This document shows positions 1 to 9,074 of a stretch of 48,498 nt of DNA, piece by piece. How positions within the stretch are numbered: the stretch's first letter is position 1; every line of letters begins with the position of its first letter. The stretch comes from Pseudomonas sp. GL-B-19 (GTDB lineage Bacteria > Pseudomonadota > Gammaproteobacteria > Pseudomonadales > Pseudomonadaceae). The translations under genes were made by a program, and so were the position numbers. The notes under the pieces were generated by a model. That model did no database searches. It was given only the letters and a program-made list of their open reading frames with translations, and was not told where the DNA came from. The stretch is taken from positions 1 through 48,498 of the forward strand of contig NZ_JAHBDK010000041.1 in assembly GCF_019956415.1 (NCBI RefSeq). Reading direction: 5' to 3'.

Positions 1-121
1 CGTGAGCTCAACCAATGTTGGCCAGAAGCCAAAGATGGCTTCCTCGAATAGGCCTTATACATAGATGCAACCGGGTAGCAGTGTTTGAAAAGCAGGTAGA
101 CAGTGGGGGCGAGTCCATACA

Positions 122-207
122 TAGGAGTGAGCCTGCTCGCGATAGCGGTGTGTCAGCCAACAGGGATGTTGAATGTACTGCCCTCATCGCGAGCAGGCTC
201 ACTCCTA
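122..207. repeat. REPIN A (inverted REP doublet)
   Basis: Two perfect 22-bp inverted arms (122-143 and 186-207) flank a 42-nt spacer. The core GAGCCTGCTCGCGA is the REP motif common in fluorescent pseudomonads. The outer ends read TAGGAGTGAG instead of the TGTGGGAGCGAG seen in the other two copies here, so this is a variant subtype. Both arms carry the same changes, so the palindrome is kept. It lies just downstream of the reductase gene that ends at 219, where such elements often sit. Confidence 0.9.
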
Positions 208-218
208 CAGTTATTGAA

Positions 219-1226
219 TCAAGCCAGCAATGCCTTGAGGTCGTTACATAAAGCCTCAGGAATCTGCACCCCCTCCACCAGGCTACGCGCCCGCGCCTCG
301 TATCGGCGTTGGGATGGCAAGCGTGCGCCCTGCCCTTCGATACTCTGGAACAATGCTTCGGCTCTGGCCAGATGTACCTCCGTCATGTTCCCCAAAAAGC
401 GCTGCGGATCAAGGGCAATGATCAGTTCACCGTGATACGGCGACGACTTGCTGCCCGCGTCGTAAGCCAACGACTCGGCGCTGGTGAGGTCACCGATCAA
501 CGGCCCGGCAATCAGCTCCACCATGGCCGCCAGCGCCGAGCCCTTGTGCCCGCCGAACGTCAGCATCGCGCCGCTGTCGAGCACGACGTTGGCATCGGTG
601 CTGGACTGCCCCTGCGCATCCACGCCCCAGCCCTCGGGGATCGCTTTGCCGGCACGGCGGTGCAGTTCGATGTCGCCACGGGCAATGGCGCTGGTGGCGA
701 AGTCGAACACAAAAGGATCATGTCCCTGACGGGGCCAGCCAAAGGCAATGGGGTTGGTGCCGAACACCGGCAAGCACCCACCGGCCGGGGCCACCCAGGC
801 ATGACTTGGATTACACGCCAGCGCCACCAGGCCGGCAGCGGTCAACTGCTCGATCTCCACCCAAAGCGCCGAGAAATGCACGCAGTGATTGATCGCCAAC
901 GCCGCGATCCCGTTGGCTCGGGTTTTCTCCGTCAACAGCGGCAAACCCGCCTGAAAAGCCAGCTGCGAAAAACCACCGCCGGCATCCACCCGCACAATCG
1001 ACGGTGCCTGGTCGATCAACCGGGGTTCGGCCGTGGCCGACACCTTGCCGGCCCGCAGGGAATTGACACACCCCAGAATCCGGTACAAGCCGTGGGAAGC
1101 ACAGCCATCGCGCTCGCCGGCAATCACCGTCGCCGCCACCGCACGCGCATGGGCCAGGTTAAAACCGTTGTACAACAGGATCGATTCGGCCAACGCATGG
1201 GCTTCGATCAGGGTCAATCGGATCAT
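219..1226 (-). CDS. Ldh-family NAD(P)H-dependent imino-acid reductase (DpkA-like)
   Basis: A 335-residue member of the malate/L-lactate dehydrogenase (Ldh) family. This family has its own NAD(P)H fold, unrelated to the Rossmann lactate dehydrogenases. The sequence carries landmarks I associate with Pseudomonas delta1-piperideine-2-carboxylate/pyrroline-2-carboxylate reductase: DAGGGFSQ, HFSALW, FGTNPIAFGW, VFDFATSAIARGD, PEGWGVDAQGQ and FGGHKGSALA. The likely reaction is reduction of a cyclic imino acid in D-lysine or D-proline type catabolism. Other family members act on ureidoglycolate, malate or sulfolactate, so substrate is inferred. The start at 1226 is chosen over the ATG at 1232 because AAGGAG lies six bases ahead of 1226 and would abut 1232. 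A permease gene lies 152 nt upstream on the same strand, and a REPIN follows the stop. Confidence 0.82.
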   Translation of the reverse strand: MIRLTLIEAHALAESILLYNGFNLAHARAVAATVIAGERDGCASHGLYRILGCVNSLRAGKVSATAEPRLIDQAPSIVRVDAGGGFSQLAFQAGLPLLTEKTRANGIAALAINHCVHFSALWVEIEQLTAAGLVALACNPSHAWVAPAGGCLPVFGTNPIAFGWPRQGHDPFVFDFATSAIARGDIELHRRAGKAIPEGWGVDAQGQSSTDANVVLDSGAMLTFGGHKGSALAAMVELIAGPLIGDLTSAESLAYDAGSKSSPYHGELIIALDPQRFLGNMTEVHLARAEALFQSIEGQGARLPSQRRYEARARSLVEGVQIPEALCNDLKALLA

Positions 1227-1378
1227 GGTCATCTCCTTGGACAGACCGGTCAGGGTGGTCTATTCAAGGCGATAGGGCTTGATGGGTTTGCACGGAGGGA
1301 GTGACGAAATCAGCACAGGTGCTTCATCAACGACCCGCGACAGTGCAATGTCGATCCATGCACTGCCGCCCCTGTCCG

Positions 1379-2791
1379 TCAGGCCTTCGTGCTTCGTGCA
1401 ACCGGCACAGTCAGCGCTGACTTCCTGGCCAGCAGGTAGTAAAGAACCCCCGGCACCACCAACCCGACGATCCAGGAAATATCCACGCCACCCAGCTGCG
1501 CGACCATCGGCCCGGAGTAGAAGTGTGTGTCGACAAAAGGCAGCTGGATCAACACGCCGCTGACATACACGCTGATGCCCAACACGTTCCAGCGACCGTA
1601 ACGCCCGGCCGGGTCGGACAATGCCGGGATGTCATAGCGCTCCTTGTTGATGAAGTAATAGTCCACCAGGTTGATCGCGCTCCACGGGGTGAAGAACGTC
1701 AGCAGAAACAGGATGAAGTACTTGAACGAGTTCAGGAACGAGTACTGGCCGACCAATGCGAGCGTGGTGGATGCCGCGACGATCAGCAATACAAACAGCA
1801 TGCGCTGGCGGGCGGTGATTTCCAGGCGACTGCGGAAACCGCTGATGATGGTGGCCACGCACATGAAGCTGCCATAGGCGTTAAGCGTCGACACCGTGAC
1901 CTTGCCGAACACCACGCTCAGGTACAGCAGCGACGCCATCACCCCGGTACTGCCCAGGCCGACGATGGTCGCCACTTCGTGACCGCGAAAGTTGGCGCCG
2001 GCCAACGCAGCGGCAAACACCCCCAGCACCATGGACGCCTGGGCGCCTAGCACAGTCCCCAGGCCGACGGCGGTGAAGGTTTTCCAGGACGAGGTTTTGC
2101 TCGGCAAGTAACGCGAGTAGTCGGCCACATACGGGCCAAACGCAATCTGCCACGACGCCGACAGCGACACCGCCAGCAGGAACGTGCTCCAGCCAAAGTG
2201 GCGGTTTTCCAGGAGCAGGCCGATGTCGTTGAGGGTCATCAACCGGGTGAACAGGTAAGCGAAGGCGATGATGCCCAGCACGCTGGCCACCCTTCCCACC
2301 AGGTGAATCACCCGATAGCCGAAGATCGTCAGGAACGCGATGCACGCGGCAAATATCAGGATGCCGGTGCTGTCGCTGACGCTGATCAACTGGGCAATCG
2401 CCTGCCCCGAAAGGACCGCGCCAGTGGCGCTGAAACCGAGGTACATCAGGCACACCAGCACAATCGGTATGGCCGCGCCGTAAACCCCGAACTGCACACG
2501 GCTGGAGATCATCTGCGGCAACCCGAGTTTGGGTCCCTGGGCGGCATGCAAGGCGACGACGGCGCCGCCGAGCAACTGGCCGATCAGCAAACCGATCAAT
2601 GACCAGAACACATCACCGCCCAACACCACGGCCAGCGCCCCGGTGACGATCGCCGTGATTTGCAGGTTGGCACCCAGCCATAGGGTGAACTGACTGTAGA
2701 GGCTGCCATGACGCTCGGCCTCGGGGATGTAATCGATCGAGCGGGTCTCGATCAGGGGACTTCGTTGTTGGCTATCGCCGTGCTGGGTCAT
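1379..2791 (-). CDS. NCS1-family purine/cytosine-type permease
   Basis: A 470-residue integral membrane protein with about twelve hydrophobic segments, matching the nucleobase:cation symporter-1 (NCS1) family. After a polar N-terminus (IDYIPEAERHG), the first segment shows LWLGANLQITAIVTGALAVV, typical of cytosine/purine permeases. The motifs GAAIPIVLVCLMYLGFSA and SWQIAFGPYVADYSRYLP, then FTPWSAINLVDYYF, are also characteristic. It probably imports a nucleobase, hydantoin or related nitrogen compound, and the substrate cannot be read from sequence. An upstream in-frame start at 2872 would reach into the REPIN, so the ATG at 2791 is preferred (GAAGAG lies some ten bases ahead). It may be transcribed with the downstream reductase gene, though the 152-nt gap leaves that open. 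Confidence 0.85.
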   Translation of the reverse strand: MTQHGDSQQRSPLIETRSIDYIPEAERHGSLYSQFTLWLGANLQITAIVTGALAVVLGGDVFWSLIGLLIGQLLGGAVVALHAAQGPKLGLPQMISSRVQFGVYGAAIPIVLVCLMYLGFSATGAVLSGQAIAQLISVSDSTGILIFAACIAFLTIFGYRVIHLVGRVASVLGIIAFAYLFTRLMTLNDIGLLLENRHFGWSTFLLAVSLSASWQIAFGPYVADYSRYLPSKTSSWKTFTAVGLGTVLGAQASMVLGVFAAALAGANFRGHEVATIVGLGSTGVMASLLYLSVVFGKVTVSTLNAYGSFMCVATIISGFRSRLEITARQRMLFVLLIVAASTTLALVGQYSFLNSFKYFILFLLTFFTPWSAINLVDYYFINKERYDIPALSDPAGRYGRWNVLGISVYVSGVLIQLPFVDTHFYSGPMVAQLGGVDISWIVGLVVPGVLYYLLARKSALTVPVARSTKA

Positions 2792-2835
2792 TATTTTTAT
2801 TCTCTTCAAAGGTAGAACGAATCCACGCAGTCCAA

Positions 2836-2925
2836 TGTGGGAGCGAGCCTGCTCGCGAAGGCGGCGGCACATTCAACATTGATGCAAGCTGACTCACCGC
2901 TTTCGCGAGCAGGCTCGCTCCCACA
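2836..2925. repeat. REPIN B (inverted REP doublet)
   Basis: Perfect 24-bp inverted arms at 2836-2859 and 2902-2925 begin TGTGGGAGCGAGCC and contain the core GCCTGCTCGCGA. The spacer is 42 nt. It fills the gap between the permease start and the amidohydrolase stop. Same family as the copies at 122-207 and 26852-26941. Confidence 0.93.
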
Positions 2926-2947
2926 GGGAATGTGTACTAGGGGGCGG

Positions 2948-4795
2948 TTATTTTTGATGTTCGGTCATGGCCACCTGCCCCACGAACGGCGCCTTGGCCC
3001 ACACGACTTTGCCACCGACCACCGTCATCAGCACCGCGTTGCGAGCCAATTCTTCTTCAGGCACCTGCATGAAGTTTTTGTCCAGCACGATCAGATCCGC
3101 AAACTTGCCGACCTCGACCGAACCGACGACGTTCTCCAGCTTCAGTTGCTCGGCGGCGTTGAGGGTGATGGTGCGCAGCACTTCGGCACGGGACAGCGCC
3201 GGGTCGGCATTCAGGCGGCCGGCGTACTTGGGGCCATAGCTGTGCGGGTTCAGCGGATCACCTGAGCGGGTGACACCGATCTTCAGCGCCAGGAACTCGT
3301 CGAGGGGGTCGACAGGCCAGTCGCTGCCATACGCCACACGACCGCCAGCGCGGGCGATGCTGCCCGAGGGTTCCATGCGGGCAAAACGTGCAGGCCCGAG
3401 GTGATCGCTGGTGCCGTCGACCGTGGACGGCGCTTGCTGAGCCCATTGGAAGGACATGTTGGCGGTCACGTCGAGGGCCTTGAAGCGCCCGTAGTCGGCG
3501 GGGTCCACGGACTCGTTGTGCGTAATGGCCGGGCGAAAGCCGTTGCCGGGCAATTGCTGACGGACGTATTCGATACCGTCGAGGGAGTCACGCACGGCGC
3601 GGTCGCCGGTGGCGTGCAGGTGCGGGTCGAGGCCGGCTTGCACGGCTTGCAACAACAGCGGTTTGAGCACTTGCGGCGGGAAATACAGCTCGCCAACGTT
3701 TTTGCCCGGCGCCCATTTTGGTGCCTTATCGGTGCCAGCGTTGTGCAGGTACGGCGTCAACATCGCACCGGTGTCCGCCGGCGCATTGATGATGCCATCC
3801 ATGAACAATTTGACGTGACGCATGCTCACGCCCGGCGCGACGTTGGCGTCGCCCTGGTCGTACGTGGCGGCCAAAGCCTTGGCCGCGGCGATGGTCTTCG
3901 TCGGGTCGGCCGCTGCGGCCGCCGGGTCCAGTTTGATCGCCAGCAAGGCCCGGGCAGTCAGCTCACCCGACTGCTGCAAGGTGGTAAACGCTTTGCCATT
4001 TTCCGGCCCCGACAAGGCATCGAAGAAACTGGTGATGCCTTGCTGGCGCATGGCGTCGAGCGCGGCGCGGGTCTGGTTGAGTTTTTCCGCGTCGGTGGCC
4101 GGAGGCACCACGGCGGCCATCGCATCGGCCGCGCCGTCTTCGCAGATGCCGGTGAGGTTGCCGGCACTGTCGCGCACGTACTTGCCATCACTGGGGTTGG
4201 CCGTGTGCTTGTTGATGCCAGCGACCGCCAGGCCGCGCGAGTTGGTCAGCACGGTATGAAAATCGGTGGAGCGCACCTGAATCGGCCGGTTGGTCTTGAG
4301 TGCGTCCAGCGTCGATTTGTCGGGGTCGCCGTCGAGTCCGTCCATGCCCATCCGGTCCCAGCTGCCGACTTCGAGCCAGACATCCGGCCCTTTATCCTTG
4401 TCGGCATCCAGGCAGGCCTGAATGGTTTTCTGGAACTCTTTACGCGTCATGGTCTGGTATTTCAGGTCGCACAAGGTCATGGCGCGACCGCCATCCCCCG
4501 GATGCATGTGCGCATCGATGAACCCTGGCATCAGCATGCGCCCCGCCAGATCGATCAGCTGGGTTTGCTTACCGATGTACGAGGCAACCCCTTCGTCATT
4601 GCCGACATAGACAATCTTCCCACCCGTGACGGCAATCGCTTGCTGCACCGAGTTCTGGCCATCGACGGTGTAGACATAGCCGTTGCGCATGACCATGTCT
4701 GCCGGGGTCGAACCCTGCGTCTGGCACCCCACCAGCGCCAGACCGGAAAATGCGGTTGTCGCTGCAATGGCGACAAAAAGCCTGGAAAATTTCAA
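2948..4795 (-). CDS. Exported amidohydrolase (YtcJ/amidohydrolase-3 family), probable lipoprotein
   Basis: A 615-residue metal-dependent hydrolase of the YtcJ-like branch, to which N-substituted formamide deformylase belongs. The N-terminus is a lipoprotein-type signal: a hydrophobic stretch, then LVGC with the cysteine at residue 24. Metal-binding signatures are FIDAHMHPGD (His96, His98), DPHLHATGDRAV, ITHNES and YGSDWPVDPLDEFLALK near the C-terminus. The first in-frame ATG (4870) would add 25 charged residues before the signal. I choose the TTG at 4795, which has GAGGTGAG in the correct place and gives MKFSRLFVAIA, a normal signal start. The substrate is unknown. An export signal is notable because many relatives are cytoplasmic. 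Confidence 0.85.
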   Translation of the reverse strand: MKFSRLFVAIAATTAFSGLALVGCQTQGSTPADMVMRNGYVYTVDGQNSVQQAIAVTGGKIVYVGNDEGVASYIGKQTQLIDLAGRMLMPGFIDAHMHPGDGGRAMTLCDLKYQTMTRKEFQKTIQACLDADKDKGPDVWLEVGSWDRMGMDGLDGDPDKSTLDALKTNRPIQVRSTDFHTVLTNSRGLAVAGINKHTANPSDGKYVRDSAGNLTGICEDGAADAMAAVVPPATDAEKLNQTRAALDAMRQQGITSFFDALSGPENGKAFTTLQQSGELTARALLAIKLDPAAAAADPTKTIAAAKALAATYDQGDANVAPGVSMRHVKLFMDGIINAPADTGAMLTPYLHNAGTDKAPKWAPGKNVGELYFPPQVLKPLLLQAVQAGLDPHLHATGDRAVRDSLDGIEYVRQQLPGNGFRPAITHNESVDPADYGRFKALDVTANMSFQWAQQAPSTVDGTSDHLGPARFARMEPSGSIARAGGRVAYGSDWPVDPLDEFLALKIGVTRSGDPLNPHSYGPKYAGRLNADPALSRAEVLRTITLNAAEQLKLENVVGSVEVGKFADLIVLDKNFMQVPEEELARNAVLMTVVGGKVVWAKAPFVGQVAMTEHQK

Positions 4796-4932
4796 CTGCC
4801 TCACCTCTGTTTTTATAGTTTTGGAAGAGGCCCGAACAGCCTGCGCGCAAGCCCCTGATATGCAAGGCATACCCTAGCGTGCGTGGGCGTTGGAGGGACC
4901 TCCACAAATGAGGAGGGGTAAAGCGATTAGCT

Positions 4933-4949
4933 GGCCTGCCAGACAGGCC
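4933..4949 (-). terminator. Hairpin downstream of T6SS operon, possible terminator
   Basis: GGCCTG and CAGGCC pair perfectly across a 5-nt loop, 24 bases beyond the stop of the last gene of the T6SS operon. No strong T-run follows on the minus strand, so intrinsic termination is only possible, not clear. Confidence 0.35.
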
Positions 4950-4972
4950 TATCTAGATGTATTCAGGATCAC

Positions 4973-5446
4973 TTAATTTTCACCACCAATACGCACTTGT
5001 ATTTGCGAAAGGAAATCGTCAGGAAGCATTACATTGCTTAGAGAAAAACGTTGATTCGTCTCTTTTAAATCAATGATAAGCGTCTTGAAAAATGGATTAC
5101 GCCGAACTCGGACTGAGCGTATTTCTTCGTTCAGGATCAGGTCTTGACGATGAAAACCAACAGCCTCATCACGAAAAATCAATCCTTCGGGGACAATGGA
5201 TATGCTGACTTTATGGTCACGCCTTGCGAAGATGCTGGTGGTGCCCAGTATTATGGTCACCAGCACTGAGATACCAATCGGCCACAGCCCTAAATAACCA
5301 CTAAACTGGAGAATAGGAAAAACAAGCAGAAGTGTCGTCACGATGCCACTTGCACAAAACCAACTCATAATTCCAAGTCCAACTTTCAAATCAAAACCAG
5401 CCTGCATAATTTTTCCTTTTTTAATGGTGACGCTGCTCAACGACAT
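4973..5446 (-). CDS. Small two-helix membrane protein, unknown function; immunity candidate
   Basis: Not recognised as a named family. The product has two hydrophobic helices near the N-terminus (GIMSWFCASGIVTTLLLVFP and LGLWPIGISVLVTIILG). A basic stretch and a mainly beta C-terminal half follow (SISIVPEGLIFRDEAVG, LILNEEIRSVRVRRNPFF), reminiscent of small bacterial PH-like membrane proteins. The start at 5446 has TAAAGG eight bases ahead and lies 11 nt after the previous stop. The ATG at 5407 (144 residues) has an equally good AAGGA and cannot be excluded. It is the last gene of the vgrG operon and noticeably AT-richer than its neighbours. As a small membrane protein after a membrane-active effector, it could be an immunity protein; this is inference from position only. 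Confidence 0.72.
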   Translation of the reverse strand: MSLSSVTIKKGKIMQAGFDLKVGLGIMSWFCASGIVTTLLLVFPILQFSGYLGLWPIGISVLVTIILGTTSIFARRDHKVSISIVPEGLIFRDEAVGFHRQDLILNEEIRSVRVRRNPFFKTLIIDLKETNQRFSLSNVMLPDDFLSQIQVRIGGEN

Positions 5447-5457
5447 GTCGAGTACCT

Positions 5458-6390
5458 TTAGCGTTCCAGATCAACTAGGCGCGTGGTAGGACCGTCGCCT
5501 TTCAGACGTTCAGAGACAACTTTCGGCCATAAGTTGCGGGAGCGGCGTTTGGCGAGGCTGTAGGTGAGTTCTTGAATGCGACAGGTGGGATAGAAGCAAA
5601 GATCGAGTACTAAGCCCAGTACATCGATGCCACGTAAAAAATTCTTGCCTCCGCTTTCTTGCTTCGCGTGTTTTATCCGTTCCAGTGTTTGCTTGAAGCT
5701 GTCGCTCATTTTGGTTCGCACGGATAGTTGGCTTTTTACAAATGTATCCGACTCACTGTGATTACCGTGCTCGTCGAACCAGGGGCCATTGTTCATATAG
5801 GAGCGGATGTACTCCCAAAAGCCTTTCTGCATCGCCAATGATTTACCGAGCGGTGAGCCGAGGCTGACCATCAGTGCCGTATCCGGGGTTTGAAATTTCC
5901 AAACCTGAATTTCCAGCGATGCGCTTTGCATGCCGCCGATGTGGGGGCCGACTAGTTGAAACTCATTGGCTACGGCAGAGATGCCTTCCCACGGAGTGTG
6001 GAACAGTTCGCCGTCGTGATCGAAATATACTTCGCGGGTGCGACGGTTAAACAGAATAGGTAGCGGTAGCGGTCGTAGAGTTTCCCATAGAAATGGCACT
6101 ACAAATAGCGGAGTACATATTGAAAGCATTATGAAAAGCCCCTCAACTTCACCGCTGTGTACAAGACTGACAAGTCCAAGCCCGATTCCTGCGACCCCAC
6201 CAATACCGCCCAACACACCCGTCATCAGCCCTCGGTAAGAATCACCTCCTGATTGCAACGCCAAGTAATGCTCGGTGTGTTCATCGGTAATAAATAGCTC
6301 CATCGGCTGTTCGCCAGTGGACTTGTTCGCTTCAAGCGCGACGATGGGCGTAGAACTATAACGTGGTGCTTCTGGCATATTCATATCCAT
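5458..6390 (-). CDS. DUF6708-like membrane protein of T6SS effector operon
   Basis: A 310-residue protein resembling DUF6708 proteins that accompany T6SS effector genes in Pseudomonas. Two close hydrophobic segments (residues about 55-80 and 85-105: GVLGGIGGVAGIGLGLVSLV, GLFIMLSICTPLFVVPFLWE) are followed by LPLPILFNRRTREVYFDHDGELFHTPWEGI, a typical section of that family. A soluble C-terminal half ends with a basic tail. The gene overlaps the effector stop by 10 bp if the ATG at 6390 is used. An in-frame ATG at 6384 would give an ATGA overlap. Tight coupling to the effector makes it a candidate immunity or accessory protein. Role is inferred; family assignment is moderately sure. Confidence 0.72.
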   Translation of the reverse strand: MDMNMPEAPRYSSTPIVALEANKSTGEQPMELFITDEHTEHYLALQSGGDSYRGLMTGVLGGIGGVAGIGLGLVSLVHSGEVEGLFIMLSICTPLFVVPFLWETLRPLPLPILFNRRTREVYFDHDGELFHTPWEGISAVANEFQLVGPHIGGMQSASLEIQVWKFQTPDTALMVSLGSPLGKSLAMQKGFWEYIRSYMNNGPWFDEHGNHSESDTFVKSQLSVRTKMSDSFKQTLERIKHAKQESGGKNFLRGIDVLGLVLDLCFYPTCRIQELTYSLAKRRSRNLWPKVVSERLKGDGPTTRLVDLER

Positions 6391-9074
6391 GCTCGTTCCA
6401 TGATTTTTACTGCTGGCAGCGTCAGCCCTTCTTGTGGGGAATAGATCAACTCGCCTTCGATACGCTTCAAGTCCCGCACTCCGTTCTCATGGTACACACG
6501 GCGATAAGGAGTGATGCCAACGGGTACAGGAATGCGACTGCCACTATGTAGAGCAAAGTCTTTGCCCGTCCATTCGACCTTTTTAATTTGCTCCGAGTGA
6601 TAGCCGAGCGTATCACCCCACACTTCGATGCCCTTGAAGTGAATCATCGTGTCGGGCAACGGTACGTTTTCACCCGGCAGTTTCAGCATCAGATAGGTGG
6701 AGGTGACCTGTCCTTGGTAGGGATGCATTTCCGCCAGCCGGCGAGCATCAAAACTGATCGGAAACAAAATGGGGTACAGCTTCTCCATGGACAGGGTGTA
6801 GCTGTTCGACCAAGTGTCGTCTGGACTAATCCCAAAACGGCTGTTTTTTACCCACTGTTCCAGAGGCGAGTCTGCTGTATAGAGCCGGGCAATAACCCCG
6901 GTAACAATCACCAAGGTGAGGCCAAGTATTTTTATGGCCACATGCGGTGCAACATTCATCCCCCCCGCAATGGCTGCAGCCTTACCGATCATCACGGCGA
7001 CTTGTGCGGCACGGTAAGCCCGGAAAAGTTTTACATAGAGCACGATGCCGGCCAGTTCGGCGCTGGCGATAGCCAAATTCGTCGCCATGGTGTCGAAATC
7101 GCCTTTTTGGTACGCCTCAAAGGCTTCTATCCCATAGATCACAACGTCGAACGCCAACACAGCAACCTGCGCCCCCGCGGTAATCGCTGCGCGCCCCAAA
7201 GTTTTAATCAACATTAGTCTTGATGAGACTGAAAATTTCCCGGTCTGGCGGACAGCCATTTCCCAATTAACTTCACCGACTCGCTGCCACACAGCTGCGC
7301 CTGCCGCACCAACTCCAAATGCAGCCCCGACTGCGGCAAAGCCATTTTTTACCGTTTTCTTATCAACAAATGCACTACCGGACGAAGCAAAATTCACCCC
7401 CGCCACCAACGTCACAATGGACTTGATCGGCGCCTTACTCAGCGCACTTTTCAACTCAAACACACTGCTCAACTCAACATTCGCCGCCAGATTCACCGGC
7501 AACGGTGGCAACTTGGTACTAGCTGGCACCAGGTGCATGAAGGGGATACCGTCAGCCACCCCGCTGGCCACCGGTGCAACGTTCAAAGCAGCAGGCAATG
7601 TCTGGCGTGTCCCCATCAAATCGCTGAACCACTCGCCCATTTGGCGCGGTGTGACGCCGGAGGTCTGGATGCGTTGGTCGCTGCGGGCAAGGGCTGCCGC
7701 CATGTACACCCGCCCGACTGCGCTGGTGGCATTGTCCGCCTGATGCAATTGCAGCGCCGCGACGGGGGCGATGGCCAGAAATAGCGCTTCGAGACTGGAT
7801 GCAGGCTTGTGTTGCTTCAGTTTGTCGGCGGTTTTGTTCAGCGCATCGGCATAACCGAACGCTCTGGCGAGTTTGCTGGCGCCATCTTGCACAGCCGCCT
7901 GGTTATCGCGGGCCACATCACTGAAGTCCACAAGGTATTTGATTTCTCCAACACCCAGCCGTAACGGCAACCCAAGCAACGCCCAAAGCAACCATGGCTT
8001 ACCGGCCCTGTCACCATCCAGACTGAGGGTAATGGCCTCGGCCCCGACACTGGTGCTGGCCGGTCCGAGGCAGGCTTCAGCAAAATGCAGTTCCAATGCC
8101 TCACGGGCAATCGCCTGAGTAATGTCGAAATGACCGCAAGCCGTGTCCATGCTCGACGGACCGAAGATTTGCAGGGTGTTGAACCACGCCACCCAGAGTT
8201 GGGCCAGGCGCCGCGTGTCGGCGGTGTACCGATCATTCTGGATGTCTTGATCTTTCCATGCCCGCTGGAGTTCGTCATAGCGAGTGATAGACGGCAGTTG
8301 TGCACTCAGTTGCCGGTCGCCTTCGCTCAGTGACTTGAGGACACTGGCCATCGCCCACTTTTCTGCGTGATGTTCCTGATAACTGTCAAACCCAGCCTTG
8401 CGAGCACGCATCAACGCGGCAAGGTCGAGCAGCACGCCCCAGGCATCATCAATGACGGCGTAAGCCTGTTGTTCACAACGTGCCATCTGCTTGAGTACGT
8501 TCAGCCAGTCGGGTGCGTGCTCCGTTTCGGGCTGACCGCTCCAGCCATAGCGTGTCGCATCGCTGTATTCGCCAATCTGCTTGGCGATGGTCCCGACCGG
8601 AGCGCTGAACGGTGCAATGCCGGGTACAAAACTGCGCATGATGCGTTGGCGCACGGCGGGGTCAGTTTTGGCAGCCAGATATTGCGGCTCACTCCAACGG
8701 GTGGGCGACCAAACCAATCCGGCAGGATCACCCGCTCTCAACACCAAGTGAGGTTTGACCCGATCATCAATGACCTTGCCAGCACGGGGCGTTTGCTTGA
8801 ACTGAGCCACTTCGACTTGATACTCCACCAACCTGGGTGGGTTGCTTTCCCAAACGTACAACCAACCATTGCGCAGTAAGCGGGAGGTGTAATTCAGCGA
8901 GTATTGGCTCAAGTCAGGATGACGGGGACCGAGTTCGGGAAAGTGGCCCTGCAGCGCAGGCAAATCATAGGCACTAGTATCGACAGCGGTTGTTGGACCG
9001 AGGGCATATCGAAGTGGCAAAACGGCGGCAAAAATCGGGCAGGTTCCGAAGCGCGCTGGATCGAGGGTGCTCAT
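6381..9074 (-). CDS. T6SS effector, VasX N-terminal / BTH_I2691 family
   Basis: An 897-residue protein whose N-terminus matches the VasX-type effector module: CPIFAAVLPLRYAL, then SLNYTSRLLRNGWLYVWE at about residues 60-80 and VEYQVE. This module is known from T6SS cargo that uses a DUF4123 adaptor to load onto VgrG. The C-terminal half has several hydrophobic segments (about residues 545-735, for example ITAGAQVAVLAFDVVIYGIEAF, LAGIVLYVKLF and IKILGLTLVIVTGVIARLY). This fits a colicin-like, membrane-permeabilising toxin as described for Vibrio cholerae VasX. No enzyme motif was noticed. The gene overlaps the upstream DUF4123 gene by ATGA, and the next membrane-protein gene overlaps its end. 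Family call is confident; pore formation is inference. Confidence 0.85.
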   Translation of the reverse strand: MSTLDPARFGTCPIFAAVLPLRYALGPTTAVDTSAYDLPALQGHFPELGPRHPDLSQYSLNYTSRLLRNGWLYVWESNPPRLVEYQVEVAQFKQTPRAGKVIDDRVKPHLVLRAGDPAGLVWSPTRWSEPQYLAAKTDPAVRQRIMRSFVPGIAPFSAPVGTIAKQIGEYSDATRYGWSGQPETEHAPDWLNVLKQMARCEQQAYAVIDDAWGVLLDLAALMRARKAGFDSYQEHHAEKWAMASVLKSLSEGDRQLSAQLPSITRYDELQRAWKDQDIQNDRYTADTRRLAQLWVAWFNTLQIFGPSSMDTACGHFDITQAIAREALELHFAEACLGPASTSVGAEAITLSLDGDRAGKPWLLWALLGLPLRLGVGEIKYLVDFSDVARDNQAAVQDGASKLARAFGYADALNKTADKLKQHKPASSLEALFLAIAPVAALQLHQADNATSAVGRVYMAAALARSDQRIQTSGVTPRQMGEWFSDLMGTRQTLPAALNVAPVASGVADGIPFMHLVPASTKLPPLPVNLAANVELSSVFELKSALSKAPIKSIVTLVAGVNFASSGSAFVDKKTVKNGFAAVGAAFGVGAAGAAVWQRVGEVNWEMAVRQTGKFSVSSRLMLIKTLGRAAITAGAQVAVLAFDVVIYGIEAFEAYQKGDFDTMATNLAIASAELAGIVLYVKLFRAYRAAQVAVMIGKAAAIAGGMNVAPHVAIKILGLTLVIVTGVIARLYTADSPLEQWVKNSRFGISPDDTWSNSYTLSMEKLYPILFPISFDARRLAEMHPYQGQVTSTYLMLKLPGENVPLPDTMIHFKGIEVWGDTLGYHSEQIKKVEWTGKDFALHSGSRIPVPVGITPYRRVYHENGVRDLKRIEGELIYSPQEGLTLPAVKIMERAWI

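Noticed and set aside
309..1304. 331-codon plus-strand ORF opposite the imino-acid reductase
   Set aside because: Antisense shadow of a clear gene and no recognisable motif.
3401..4858. 485-codon plus-strand ORF opposite the amidohydrolase
   Set aside because: It mirrors the codon bias of the minus-strand gene, is rich in Arg, His and Gly with no family features, and the opposite frame encodes an obvious enzyme.
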